From positions 1,922,001 through 1,986,000 of the forward strand of contig CATIUR010000013.1 of the NCBI GenBank assembly GCA_949592205.1: DNA of 64,000 bases, given 5' to 3'. Every line of letters starts with the position of its first letter. The first letter of the stretch is position 1. The translations under genes and the position numbers were made by a program. Origin of the DNA: Helichrysum umbraculigerum. Its lineage: Eukaryota > Streptophyta > Magnoliopsida > Asterales > Asteraceae. The notes under the pieces were generated by a model. The model saw only the letters and a program-made list of their open reading frames with translations. It was not told the DNA's origin and made no database searches. Positions 1 to 12,000 of the stretch are shown piece by piece.

Positions 1-811
1 TCATGTAAAAATAATCAAAAACGGAGAATGTCGGGTTTTTGTCGGAAACTTACAAAGTGTCGGATTGAAATTCCGAGAAGATAGAAAGGTAGATCGTGAT
101 GCGGTGGTCGTTTTTCCCTAAAAGACTCCGGTGATTTGAGCTCATTTCGTGTTGCTTTTTGATGGATTTTTGAAGGTGGTGGAGGTTTATGTTTTGAGAG
201 AAAAGGAGGAAGAAAGAGATGATGAAATGAAAGAAAGGAAATGGTGTTGGTGGTGATATGAGGGAGCCGGCCCACTTGGGCACCACCCAAGTGTGGTTGG
301 TTCCCAAATTTAGCTCCGCGTTTGCGCTCCGTGCGGTGTTCGTTTTCCCGTTCGTTTAAACGTTAAATAATTATTTTATACGTTTAAATTTACATTTTAA
401 AAATACGAATGACTACTCCATTTTCATTGAAGTATTTTACCAAATACTTAATAATTATGTTATAAAATGTAACTTGTTTCGTTTATTTGCGCGTTTACAT
501 TTAATCGCGTTGTCCTCGCTTGTACGATATGGAATGAACACAAAATATTATAAAATAATATTCTTGAGATATAATAGTTTCATTAAATAATTTTAGGTTA
601 TTTAATTAAATTGTTCACCAACGTCCGTATTTAATTGAACCGAATTACATTCGATTTGAAACTTGTACGATTTAATCAAATCGCATAATACTTGTATATA
701 TATTCAACAATATATAATATTTGATACACAAATTAGCCTAACACAGAACTAATTATATGTATTACATCTTGATTAGGCCCTAATTACTAGCCTAATTTGA
801 CGGGTGTCACA
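1..811 (-). repeat. E1 3' LTR, partial
   Basis: This is the last part (plus-strand right end) of the E1 LTR, ending in GGGTGTCACA at 811. It aligns base for base with 8227-9037 at a constant offset of 8226. On the element strand the LTR starts TGTGACACCC. The remaining roughly 1.8 kb of this LTR lies left of the window. Confidence 0.93.
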
Positions 812-824
812 TTCTCCCCCTGTA
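812..824 (-). other. E1 polypurine tract
   Basis: On the minus strand this reads ACAGGGGGAGAA directly against the TGTGACACCC start of the 3' LTR. That is the expected position and composition for the plus-strand DNA synthesis primer of an LTR retrotransposon. Confidence 0.85.
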
Positions 825-845
825 AGAAGAATTTCGTCACGAAAT

Positions 846-3800
846 TTAAGTCGAAGTCGTGTTTGATGTTGAATCAGTGAAGGGTTGAGGATAATTGAGT
901 CGCATTTAGTCCTCCCGTTCCCAGGTGAATTCCGGACCGCGCCGCGAATTCCACCTGACCTTGACAATGGGAATGCGACTTTGTTTGAGTTGTTTGACCT
1001 CACGGTCCATAATTTCGGCGGGTTCCTCAACGAAGTGAAGCTTGTCGTCAACTCGAATTTCAACGAGTGGAAGGATAAGTGTCTCATCAGACAGACACTT
1101 CTTCAAATTTGAAATATGAAAAGTGGGGTGCACGCTGCTGAGCTCGGATGGCAGCTGCAATCGATATGCCACTGGACCAATCCTCTCGAGGATCTCGAAT
1201 GATCCAATGTATCTGGGATTTAACTTCCCTCGTTTGCCAAATCGGATTACGCCTTTCCATGGCGATACTTTGAGTAGTACTCGATCCCCAACCTGGAACT
1301 CGAGTGGTTTGCGTCTCACGTCAGCATAACTTTTCTGACGATCACGTGCGGCTTTGAGCTTGTTTTGAATCTCGAAGATTTTCTCGGTTGTTTCGTGAAT
1401 GATTTCCGGACCCGTGAGTTGGCTATCCCCAACTTCGGTCCAACAGATAGGTGATCGGCACTTACAACCGTAAAGTGCCTCGAAAGGTGCAGCCTTAAGG
1501 CTGGTGTGATAACTGTTGTTGTACGAGAACTCGCACAATGGTAGGTGTTGTTCCCAGTTTACACCGAAGTCAACTACGCAGGCTCGTAGCATGTCTTCCA
1601 GTGTTTGAATAGTTCGTTCACTTTGGCCATCAGTTTGAGGATGGTACGCGGTACTCATATCGAGACGAGTACCCAATGATTTTTGAAGTGATTTCCAAAA
1701 TTGAGATGTGAAACGACTATCCCTGTCGGAGATAATCGAGATTGGAACACCGTGACGGGTTATGATTTCTTTCAGGTAGATTCGAGTAAGGCGCTCCAAT
1801 TTTTCGGTTTCCTTGATCGCCAGGAAATGAGCAGATTTTGTGAGACGATCGACGATCACCCAAATGGTATTGCAACCGCTCGATGATTTGGGTAGTTTGG
1901 TTGTGAAATCCATGGCGATTTGTTCCCATTTCCATTCAGGAATGTCGGGTTGTTGGAGTAAGCCAGAAGGCTTCTGATATTCAGCTTTGACTTTTGAGCA
2001 AGTAAGGCACTTGCTAACATAGGTGGCGATTTCAGCTTTCATGTTCGGCCACCAATAAAAATCCTTGATACCGTGATACATTTTGTCGGATCCCGGATGG
2101 ATAGAATATTTAGACTTGTGAGCTTCATCCATCACCAAGTCTCGCAGGTTCCCGAAACTAGGCAACCAGATTTGGTTTGAGAAACACCTAACTCCGTTAG
2201 GTTTGATTTCGAATTGTTTATCCATGCCTCGCAAGGCTTCGTTTTTGACATTATCAGGTTTGAGGGCTTCAAGTTGAGCAGCGAGAATCTGAATGTTTAG
2301 ATCATTGTGAATAGTCATACTGAGGGCTCGGACTCGAAGTGGTTTCGACCTTTCTTTTCGACTGAGGGCATCGGCAACAACATTTGCCTTGCCTGGATGA
2401 TATTTGAGTTCGAAGTCATAATCGATAAGCAACTCGACCCATCAACGTTGCCTCATGTTGAGATCCTTCTGATCAAATATGTGCTGGAGACTTTTATGAT
2501 CGGTAAAAATTGTGCACCTAGTGCCGTAGAGGTAATGTCTCCAGATTTTGAGAGCAAAAACGACAGCTCCAAGCTCGAGGTCATGAGTGGTGTAATTCTT
2601 TTTGTGAATCTTGAGTTGTCGTGAAGCGTAAGCTATGACTTTGTCTCGTTGCATCAGAACGCAACCGAGACCTTGATGAGAAGCATCACAGTATACCACG
2701 AAGTCATCGGTGCCTTCGGGTAATGATAAGATTGGAGCACTGCAAAGCTTTTGTTTTAGGAGTTGAAATGCTGACTCTTGTTTATCAGTCCAATCGAACT
2801 TTTTATCTTTCTGAGTCAGTGTCGTGAGTGGTAAGGCTATTTTTGAAAAGTTCTCGATGAATCGTCGATAGTACCCGGCCAGTCCTAAAAACTGCCGTAC
2901 TTCTGTTGGAGTTGTCGGCGGTTGCCAATTTTTGATAGCCTCGATTTTTGATGGATCGACATGGATTCCTTGACTATCTATAACATGTCCAAGAAATTGA
3001 ACGGTTTGTATCCAGAACTCACACTTAGAAAATTTAGCATACAGCTCTTCGTGTCTAAGTAGCTCTAGGATGTTTTTGAGATGATGCGCGTGTTCCTGTT
3101 CGTTTTGCGAGTATATGAGGATGTCGTCAATGAAGACAATGACGAACTTGTCGAAATAAGGCTTGCACACCCGATTCATAAGGTCCATGAATACAGCCGG
3201 TGCATTGGTTAGACCGAATGGCATTACTTGAAATTCGTAATGCCCATAACGGGTTCTGAAGGCGGTTTTCGGAATATCGGCGTCGTGAACACGCAATTGA
3301 TGATAACCTGATCGAAGATCAATCTTTGAATAACAACTCGATCCTTGAAGTTGGTCGAACAGATCGTCGATTCGGGGAAGTGGGTATCGGTTCTTGACGG
3401 TCAACTTGTTCAACTCTCGGTAGTCTATACACATTCGGAAAGAACCGTCTTTCTTTTTGACAAATAGGACCGGAGCTCCCCAAGGTGAAGAACTCGGCCT
3501 AATGAATCCTCTTTCCAGGAGCTCCTGTAACTGGGTTGACAACTCCTGAAGTTCGGATGGAGCTAAACGGTATGGTGCTCGGGCCACAGGCGCAGCACCT
3601 GGCACGAGATCGATTGAGAAGTCAACCTGTCTTGGTGGTGGTAGACCAGGTAGTTCTTCGGGAAAGACTTCTGGAAAGTCTCGAACAATTGGCACATCCT
3701 CAAGTCGCTTCTCCTCCGACTTTTTCTCCATGATGTGTGCGAGGATTGCTGGATAACCCCTTCTCAGAAATTTTCGGGTTTTCAAACAAGATATGATATT

Positions 3801-4595
3801 GAGTCTCGTCCCGCCGGTCTCCCCCTGTATGATTAAAGTTCCACCGGCGGCGAGGGGTATGCGAACGACTTTGTCATAACAGATAATTTCAGCCCTATGC
3901 TTGGACAACCAGTCCATAACAATGATAACATCGAAGCTCCCGATTTCAACAGGCATGAGATCAATTGTAAAGGTTTCGTTGGCTAGACTTAAAGTGCAAT
4001 TAGGTATCACACTATCGGTTTCTATGAGTTTACCATTCGCTAGCTCTACGGTGTACTTAACATCTAAGGTAACAGGGGTGATGTCAAGTAGTGGGCAAAA
4101 CTCATCAGAAATAAAGCTCCTATCGGCACCAGTATCAAATAGAACAGAAGCAGTTAAGTTGTTGAGGAGGAACATACCCGTGACCACATTCGGGTCTTGA
4201 CGGGCGTCCCCGGAGTTGAGCACGAACGCTCTTCCCTTAGCGTTGTTGCTGTTGTTGCTCCTTCGTTTAGGACACTCACTCTTGAAATGTCCAGCTTCTC
4301 CACATCCATAACAGGATTTGGGTTGTTGGGTGTTGTTGTTGGGTTTAGGAGCTCGGAAATCCTTAGATGAATGCCCGTACTTCCTGCAGTTGTTGCAGGG
4401 AGATTTGCAGGGACCGTGGTGGTGATAGTTACACTTGGAACAGTATGGCCTGTCCCCAGTGTAGCTACGTTTGGGATCGGAATACGGTGTTATAAACTTG
4501 GATGGTATTGGGATTTTTGCTTTGGTTGTTGTGAGGTTCAGAGGATTTGCGTTTGTTGTTGTTGGAGGAGTTGTTGGATGTCTCACGGTTGACAA
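846..4595 (-). pseudogene. E1 Pol polyprotein (zinc knuckles, protease, RT, RNase H, integrase, chromodomain), broken by stops
   Basis: One continuous frame from 4595 to a final stop at 846-848. In order: CCHC zinc knuckles (CYGCGEAGHFKSEC); aspartic protease with LFDTGADRSFIS; reverse transcriptase with YRELNKLTVKN and the catalytic FIDDIL; RNase H with VYCDASHQGLG and the TDHKSL block; integrase with its zinc-binding region, the IVDRLTKSAHF start of the DDE core and STAYHPQTDGQSERT; a GDRVLLKVSPWKG SH3-like segment; and a chromodomain-like end (VRWNSRRGPEFTWERED). Two in-frame stops break it. TGA at 2442-2444 stands where RNase H relatives have Trp (MRQR-stop). TAA at 906-908 lies in the last chromodomain helix, 20 codons before the final stop. 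The lineage (Tekay/Del) is family knowledge; the breaks are seen directly. Confidence 0.92.
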
Positions 4596-5355
4596 CTAGT
4601 GCCATGAGTTCATGTGCTAGCCGGATAGCACTTTCGGTAGTGGTTGGTTTGGCCGAAGCGACATTCCCCCGAATGCTCTCAGGAAGGCCGCGGATGTACC
4701 TTTTGATGCCTTTTGTCTCCGGTTCAACCAATCCCGGGCATAGTAAGGCGAACTGTTGGAATTTGGTGGTATAACCCTCAATATCGGTACCCTGCACCGC
4801 CAAGTGCCAAAACTCTTCCTCCTGACGGTGTAGGGCTTCTTCGGGACAATACTTCTCCGTTAGCTTCTTCTTCAATTCAGCCCAAGGGAGCTGGTTTGCT
4901 ATTTCGATGCCCATAGAGTTGGCGTGGGTGTTCCACCACGTAAGAGCACCTTCCTGAAAGGTGTATGCAGCGAACTTGACTTTGTTGTCTTCAGTACAGT
5001 TGTAGAGGTTGAAGACGGATTCCATACGTTCGATCCAACAGATCAGTCCAATGGCGCCTTCCGTGCCCTTGAAATAGAGTGGTTTGCAGCTGAGAAAATC
5101 CTTGTAAGAACAAGGCTTGATGACAGGTGTATTACTGGGAGCTTCACCGGTACTTCGGGAGTTTCGAGGCGAGTCCCGAGCAGCCAAGGCATCGGCCATA
5201 GCTCGAGAAACAATATATAGCGTTGATTTCCGCATCACTGTAACTTTTCTTCTTGGGCGGCATGATTCTTCAAGAAAGAAAGAAACAAAAGGTACATAAG
5301 AAATTGTACCAGAATGAAAATTACGATAGATGCATATATGTAAAAGCGGTAACAT
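4465..5355 (-). pseudogene. E1 Gag (capsid) protein, frameshifted
   Basis: The retrotransposon gag domain is visible: CKPLYFKGTEGAIGLICWIERMESVF, the AAYTFQEGALTWWN block and the GLPESIRGNV region. In relatives gag and pol form one frame. Here the gag frame closes at 4465, while the zinc knuckles that should end Gag are in the next frame, which is open from 4595. Passing from one to the other needs skipping one base (+1) somewhere in the 130 bp overlap. The start is uncertain. An ATG at 5263 would give the usual MPPKKK-type start but lies in another frame, which suggests a second one-base indel near codon 5. In the gag frame an internal Met (before RKSTLYIVSRAMADALAARD) is another possible start. 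Most likely a mutated gag; a programmed shift is less likely. Confidence 0.82.
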
Positions 5356-5563
5356 ACGACATCACTATGTAAAATTAATAATGTAGAATAATAGAGGAGA
5401 ATTGTCAATTGATGTTACAAGTTCAAAAGATGATAGACTATTCCGAGTTACAAGTTCCAAAAGTTACAGGATTAGATGTTTTACAAAAGTACCGGGAATT
5501 GTTACATCCGATCGAATTACATAGGTCCTAAGAAAGCATATTAGGGTACAGCTTCAGCCTAAG

Positions 5564-6058
5564 CTAATTCTGACGTAAGTTAAGTTGTGGCAGCAGTGCG
5601 TTGAGATGGGCCACAGATTCTGCGAGTCTGTTGGCCGTTCGGAGGGCGTCCTCGGTTTCCCTTAGACGTGTCTCGCACTGATGCAGCCTTGATTGTAGGA
5701 CAGAGATTTCATTTCGGTTGCCAATCACTTGGTTGTGGACAACCTCCATGGTTTTGACTATTTCTCCCACTTGATTTTGAAGAGTGTTCATGGTGTTGAC
5801 AGTGTGCTCGTGTTCTTCAGAGACTTGCTCGATTCGTTCCATAGCTGTGAGTCTCCAGTTTTCGCGAGTTTCTTGTAGTTCGATATCCATTTCATGGAGT
5901 TGTTGATCGTGATGGTGTACCCTAGCGGCTAAGTCCGTTAGAGTGAGGTGAGTGGAATATGGGCTAGCTCGAGGCAACCTGGTGTCCCTCCTAGCTACCC
6001 TTGAGTTTCGTGATCCATGTGGATAAGAGCGTGATGAACTTGGTGGTGTGTTAGCCAT
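5564..6058 (-). CDS. 164-residue coiled-coil ORF in the E1 leader, before gag
   Basis: An intact ATG-to-stop frame between the primer-binding site and gag, on the element's coding strand. The N-terminal ~45 residues are Ser/Arg/Pro-rich and basic. From about residue 45 the protein is a charged heptad-like helix (HHHDQQLHEMDIELQETREN, then VGEIVKTMEVVHNQVIGNRN and LQSRLHQCETRLRETEDALR), which suggests a parallel coiled coil of about 110 residues. It has no zinc knuckle, protease or gag signature. It may be an extra element protein made from the leader, or a piece of a longer gag N-terminus detached by mutation. The fact that it is open in an element whose other frames are broken is worth noting. 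Function unknown. Confidence 0.6.
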   Translation of the reverse strand: MANTPPSSSRSYPHGSRNSRVARRDTRLPRASPYSTHLTLTDLAARVHHHDQQLHEMDIELQETRENWRLTAMERIEQVSEEHEHTVNTMNTLQNQVGEIVKTMEVVHNQVIGNRNEISVLQSRLHQCETRLRETEDALRTANRLAESVAHLNALLPQLNLRQN

Positions 6059-6420
6059 TCTGAGACAAAGCGTTAGAAAGAATGAGGCCTATATCCATAT
6101 AATAACTTATATAATATAGCCTAAGATTGTAACGAGGCCTATCTATGTATACTTAGCATCACATAATAGCCTATTGGGTGTCTAGCACAGACTTGTTTGA
6201 GTCTCGGTTCTCTCGAGGTCAGAGTCAACTAGTGTATTCCTGTTCAACATAATCGTTTCAGACCTTACATCATCTTTCCTTAATTGTACATAGTTGATCA
6301 GGCTATGTTAAATTAAAGTCGTATGCTGTAATTCCTGAACCAGTCATGCATAATGAGGAAATACTGCCAAACGGTCATAGTCTAGGCCTACTAAATGCAA
6401 CCTAGTTCACTATAACCTTA

Positions 6421-6433
6421 GGCTCTGATACCA
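6421..6433 (-). other. E1 primer-binding site (initiator tRNA-Met)
   Basis: On the minus strand the sequence just inside the 5' LTR reads TTGGTATCAGAGCC. TGGTATCAGAGC is complementary to the 3' end of plant initiator methionine tRNA, the usual primer of plant Ty3-gypsy elements. It lies three bases inside the LTR end at 6437. Confidence 0.92.
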
Positions 6434-6436
6434 ATC

Positions 6437-9037
6437 TGTAAAACCCCCAAATTTACTGTTTAGCGGAAGCACGAATTTGGGTGTTACTAATCAATATACA
6501 AAGCACATAAGATATAATGAACGACCACTATATGCGTCGTTTTACATTTGTATTGATAAAACCAAAAGTTTACATCAAAAATATTGTTTACATTAGCTCG
6601 GTTGAAATTGAGAGATTTAAGTACATAATTAATCTATACAAGATATAATAATGCAGCTAAATCTCTGATTGTTTGTATGCTGACTCGAGCTAATTCGCCT
6701 TGATTGAGCAGTCCAACCTACTGCTGGTTATCTGTGATACATGCTAAAATGGGTCAGCGAAACGCTGGTGAGCTCACAGGTTTGTATGTCAACATATATT
6801 TGTATGAACCGCAAGATTTATAATTGAATTTAAAATGCAATTAAGCAAAATAAAAGTTATACAGCCATGAGCACATAGTCTGAGCTTAACTTGAGTTGTC
6901 AGGTCCAATTAAGGAAACCCAACTTGAATGCCTCCTACGAGTGCCTAATCTAAACTCGTCTTCCCAAATGCTAATACGTCCGTTTGACCAGTTAGTGCGT
7001 GCTAACCCGGACGAGGATTGTCAATCCTATATGATATTATATACTAACATTCACGCTACTACGTATTACCAGACTATGCTATGGAGGGCTTTAAATTGAT
7101 TAGCTTGAAACTCATGTAGTATTTGATTTGATTTGTACTTGCGTTCAACTTGTAAAACAAAACGAGCAATAATATCACACCCCTGATTGAAAAGCAGTAA
7201 AGTAGGGGCCATGAGACTCACCTGAGTCTTGAAGCGTTTAAGCAAATAAACTTGATTTGGCTTGACTTGTATTGATGTCTGAAGACTTGTAACCTGAGGG
7301 TGTCCATGACACGCGATGGTTATTAATTGATTAGGCATCCCGAAAGACTACCCTTGCAGTTGTTTGTCCAAATTACCCTGATTTGGTTGATTGACTTGTC
7401 CAAATTACTACGATTTGGTTGATCGACTTGTCCAAATTACTACTATTTGGTTGATTGATTCGAATGTTTGAAAAATATGTACGGCCCGTTGGTGACGGAT
7501 TTGTAATAATAATCTCAACTATTATTATTTTGATTTCGTGGTGTTTTACTTGAAAAATGTGTTTTGATTGTGTTTTAGAAGCCGTTACAAACTCTAAGTG
7601 ACGGGGGTCCGGGGGCAGCGCCTCTGGTAGCGGGGTCCAAGGGGCGGCGCCCCTGGTTGGGGTCGAGCTGCCAAGTCAGCTTGGAAAATTTTTATTTCTA
7701 CTATATTGCTTTGGTGAAAAACGCATCTGGACTTGAAATTGGGTGAAATCAAGTGATAAAATTTTGGGTCTCGACACTTGGTGAAAATCTGTGTTTTCTG
7801 GTTTGTGCGACGTTGGGTGTGACGTCGCAGGTCTTGACTGCGACGTTGAGCATGGCGTCGCTATGTGCGACTTTCGCAATTTAATGCGACGTTGTGCATG
7901 GCGTCGCTATATGCGACGTTGTTGATTTCTGCGACGTAAGGGCTTGCGTCGCTAAGTGCGACGTCGGTCAATTAGGGCGACGTAGTGGCTGATGTCGCTA
8001 TGTGCGACGTTAGCCACTTAAGGCGACGTTGAGGCTGATGTCGCACCATGCGACATCGCGATGAGTTTTGCGACGTCGCAGCTGACGTCGCATGAAGTCT
8101 GGGCCAAAAGCGACGTTACGGTCTGATGACCGGAATTTGTGTCGAAAACGAGTTTTCCAGCGACCATTTGGTCCAAATCTTTTACCCAACCCATGTTTGG
8201 ACATTATCAACTTAAATAACCCATAATCATGTAAAAATAATCAAAAACGGAGAATGTCGGGTTTTTGTCGGAAACTTACAAAGTGTCGGATTGAAATTCC
8301 GAGAAGATAAAAAGGTAGATCGTGATGCGGTGGTCGTTTTTCCCTAAAAGACTCCGGTGATTTGAGCTCGTTTCGTGTTGCTTTTTGATGGATTTTTGAA
8401 GGTGGTGGAGGTTTATGTTTTGAGAGAAAAGGAGGAAGAAAGAGATGATGAAATGAAAGAAAGGAAATGGTGATGGTGGTGATATGAGGGATCCGGCCCA
8501 CTTGGGCCCCACCCAAGTGTGGTTGGTTCCCAAATTTAGCTCCGCGATTGCGCTCCGTGCGGTGTTCGTTTTCCCGTTCGTTTAAACGTTAAATAATTAT
8601 TTTATACGTTTAAATTTACATTTTAAAAATACGAATGACTACTCCATTTTCATTGAAGTATTTTATCAAATACTTAATAATTATGTTATAAAATGTAACT
8701 TGTTTCGTTTATTTGCGCGTTTACATTTAATCGCGTTGTCCTCGCTTGTACGATATGGAATGAACACGAAATATTATAAAATAATATTCTTGAGATATAA
8801 TAGTTTCATTAAATAATTTTAGGTTATTTAATTAAATTGTTCACCAACGTCCGTATTTAATTGAACCGAATTACATTCGATTTGAAACTTGTACGATTTA
8901 ATCAAATCGCATAATACTTGTATATATATTCAACAATATATAATATTTGATACACAAATTAGCCTAACACAGAACTAATTATATGTATTACATCTTGATT
9001 AGGCCCTAATTACTAGCCTAATTTGACGGGTGTCACA
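6437..9037 (-). repeat. E1 5' LTR (2601 bp)
   Basis: On the plus strand it runs from TGTAAAACCC (6437) to GGGTGTCACA (9037); on the element strand it is TGTGACACCC...GGGTTTTACA. It directly abuts the primer site on one side and E2 sequence on the other. Blocks such as the 'gagctcacagg' segment (6770-6782) and the 'gtccgtttgac...cgg' segment (6977-7012) recur in the solo LTR at 51485-54274, so the two belong to one broad LTR family. It carries a palindrome array at 7806-8118. Confidence 0.93.
7806..8118 (-). repeat. Array of GCGACGT/ACGTCGC stem-loop units in the E1 LTR
   Basis: About a dozen copies of TGCGACGT or its complement alternate over ~300 bp, most as pairs TGCGACGTT - 5 to 10 bases - GCGTCGCT, so each pair can fold as a stem-loop. 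One perfect copy TGCGACGTCGCA-like palindrome is at about 8080. The array is far richer in CpG than its AT-rich surroundings. It lies about 0.9-1.2 kb from the 5' end of the LTR. The same place in the related solo LTR holds a different palindrome array. Confidence 0.85.
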
Positions 9038-12000
9038 CATGTAAACTCTTATCCTTTTCTATGTTTCCACTGGACTTTGAACAACTTTATATCTTTATTC
9101 CTCAATCTCTTAACTTTCGCTTCTAGAATCATAACTGGTTGTTCAACATAATTCAATTGGTCATTGATCTCTATCTATTCTAAAGGCACATAAGATGCCT
9201 CATCACCCAAACACTTTCTTAAGTATGACACGTGGAAAGTGCTGTGGATGCCTGCTAACTCTTCCGGTAGCTCAAGTCTATAAGCTACTTTTCCGACTCT
9301 TTCTAAAATCTTGAAAGGACCAATAAACCGAGGACTTAGCTTTCCTCGTTTTCTGAAACGAATGATGCCTTTCCATGGAGATACTTTTAACATTACTTTA
9401 TCTCCAACTTGAAATTCAATTGGGCGCCTTCTAACATCAGCATAAGACTTTTGACGGTCCTGTGCCATTTTCAACCGTTCTTTAACTTGATCAATCTTTT
9501 CTGCTATTTTCTGGACAATATCGGTACTGCCCAGTTCTCTCTGACCAATCTCACCCCAACAAATTGGAGTTCTACACTTTCTTCCGTATAACATTTCGTA
9601 AGGTGGCATACCTATACTCGCGTGGTAGCTATTATTATATGAAAATTCTGCCAAAGGTAAGTGTGTATCCCAACTACCACCGAAGTCAATAGCACAAGCT
9701 CTTAACATGTCTTCTAACGTCTGGATGGTTCTTTCACTCTGACCATCCGTCTGCGGATGATAAGCTGTGCTTAGATTGACACGAGTACCCAAATCTTCTT
9801 GGAACTTGTTCCAAAACCTGGAAGTAAATCTGCTATCCCGGTCAGAAACAATTGAAAAAGGTACTCCATGACGTGCCACCACTTCTTGAACATAAAGATC
9901 TGCAAGTGCTTCTGAAGAATGTGTCTCTTTAATTGGTAGAAAAATAGCACTTTTTGTTAAACGATCTACAATCACCCAAATCGTATCATGCTGTCGTCGT
10001 GTTTTTGGCAATTTGGTGATGAGATCCATAGTAACATGCTCCCACTTCCAGACAGGAATCTCCAAAGGTTGCATCATTCCCATTGGCTTTTGGTGTTCTG
10101 CTTTCACCTGTAAACAAGTTAAACATTGCTCGACATATTTAACAATCTCTCTCTTCATACCTGGCCACCAATAATCTGCCTTTAAATCGTGATACATTTT
10201 AGTGGCACCAGGATGAATAGAATATCTAGATCTATGTGCCTCATCAAGCAACAATTTCTTTAACTCTGCTGACTTTGGAATCCAGATTGTGCCATATCTG
10301 GTCTTTAATCCGCGGGAATCTTCAACAATATTCCGAATTTGGCCCTTAATACGTTCTACTTTCCAATCACCTTTCTGCCAAGCATTTTGTTGTATTTCTT
10401 TAATCTGATCTAACAAACTTGGAGAGACCGTAATCCGTAAAGATCTAACAATCAAGGCATGATGCATTGCCTTTCTACTGAGAGCATCTGCAACCACATT
10501 CGCTTTTCCAGGATGATAAAGGATTTCACAATCATAATCCTTCACCAAATCTAACCACCGTCTTTATCTCATATTAAGATCTCTTTGGTCAAAGAAATAC
10601 TTAAGACTTTTATGATCGGTATAAATAGTGCACTTTACCCCATACAAATAATGCCTCCATATCTTAAAGGCAAAGACAACTGCAGCAAGTTCTAAATCAT
10701 GTGTCGGGTACCCTTTCTCATGTTCTTTCAACTGTCTCGAGGCATAGGCTATTACTCTTCCACGTTGCATTAAAACACAACCTAATCCATTATAAGAGGC
10801 ATCACAGTATACAACCATATCTTCAGTACCATCGGGAAGTACTAAGATAGGTGCCTGACTTAACTTTAATTTAAGGGTTCTGAAAGCTTGTTCATGCTCA
10901 TCTTTCCATTCATACTTAACATTCTTACGAGTGAGTATTGTAAGTGGGGTAGCAATTTTGGAGAAATCTTGGATAAACCGTCTATAATAGCCGGCTAAAC
11001 CCAGAAAACTCCTTACCTCAGTCGGATTGGTTGGGGGTTCCCATTTCATCACCGCCTCGACTTTGGTAGGATCAACTTTAATACCCTGACTATTCACAAC
11101 ATGACCCAGAAATTGAACTTCACGAAACCAAAATTCACATTTCGAAAACTTAGCATAAAGCTTTTCAACACGTAACATTTGCAAAACTTGCCTCAAATGA
11201 AGTTCGTGATCACCAGCAGATTTAGAATAAACAAGAATATCGTCAATAAACATTATTACAGATTTGTCGAGCATCAGACGACATACCCGATTCATAAGAT
11301 CCATAAAAGCTGCTGGGGCATTGGTTAAACCAAAAGGCATCACTACAAATTCATAATGACCGTATCTAGTTCTAAAAGCTGTTTTTAACACATCTTCTTC
11401 TCGAACTTTAAGTTGGTGATAGCCTGAACGTAAATCGATCTTAGAAAAATAGCTGGCACCTTGCTACTGGTCAAACAAATCATCAATCCTAGGTAAGGGA
11501 TACCTATTCTTGATGGTGACCTTATTCAATTCTCGATAATCTATACACATACGCATTGTACCATCCTTTTTTTTAACAAACAATATTGGAGCACCCCAAG
11601 GAGAACTACTTGGATGAATAAACCCCTTATCTAACAATTCTTGTAACTGTTACATCAACTCTTGCATTTCAGAAGGGGCAAGTCTATACGGAGTCTTAGC
11701 AATAGGAGTAGCTCCAGGAATGAGGTCTATACGAAATTCGACTTGCCTATCGGGTGGAATACCCGGTAGTTCGTCTGGGAAAACATCGGGAAACTCCTTT
11801 ACAACAGGAATCTCCTCGAGTTTTGGAATGCTTTTCTGAAGATCTACCACGTGGGCCAAAAAGGCTTGACAACCACGTGATAAATGACGTTTAGCACGAG
11901 CAAAGGTACATATGGATAAGGAAGGATTTTTCTTTTCCCCATATATGTCAATCACTCCCCCACTTGGAGTATTGACACGGATAATCTTTTTCTCACATTG

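Larger units (their letters stand above)
1..9037 (-). mobile_element. E1: Ty3-gypsy (Tekay/Del-like chromovirus) LTR retrotransposon, left end outside window
   Basis: Read on the minus strand, the order is 5' LTR (6437-9037), tRNA primer site, a coiled-coil leader ORF, gag, protease-RT-RNase H-integrase-chromodomain, polypurine tract, then the 3' LTR (1-811, cut by the window edge). Positions 1-811 repeat 8227-9037 with about eight differences by eye, so the insertion is fairly young. The integrase ends in a chromodomain-like tail, which places it among the chromoviruses. The coding region carries at least two in-frame stops and a gag/pol frame change, so this copy is not autonomous. The right target duplication should be CATGT (9038-9042); its partner lies outside the window. 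Confidence 0.93.

Noticed and set aside
2307..2624. Open frames on the plus strand across the E1 and E2 pol genes
   Set aside because: They are antisense shadows of the pol frame; no independent signature or start context.
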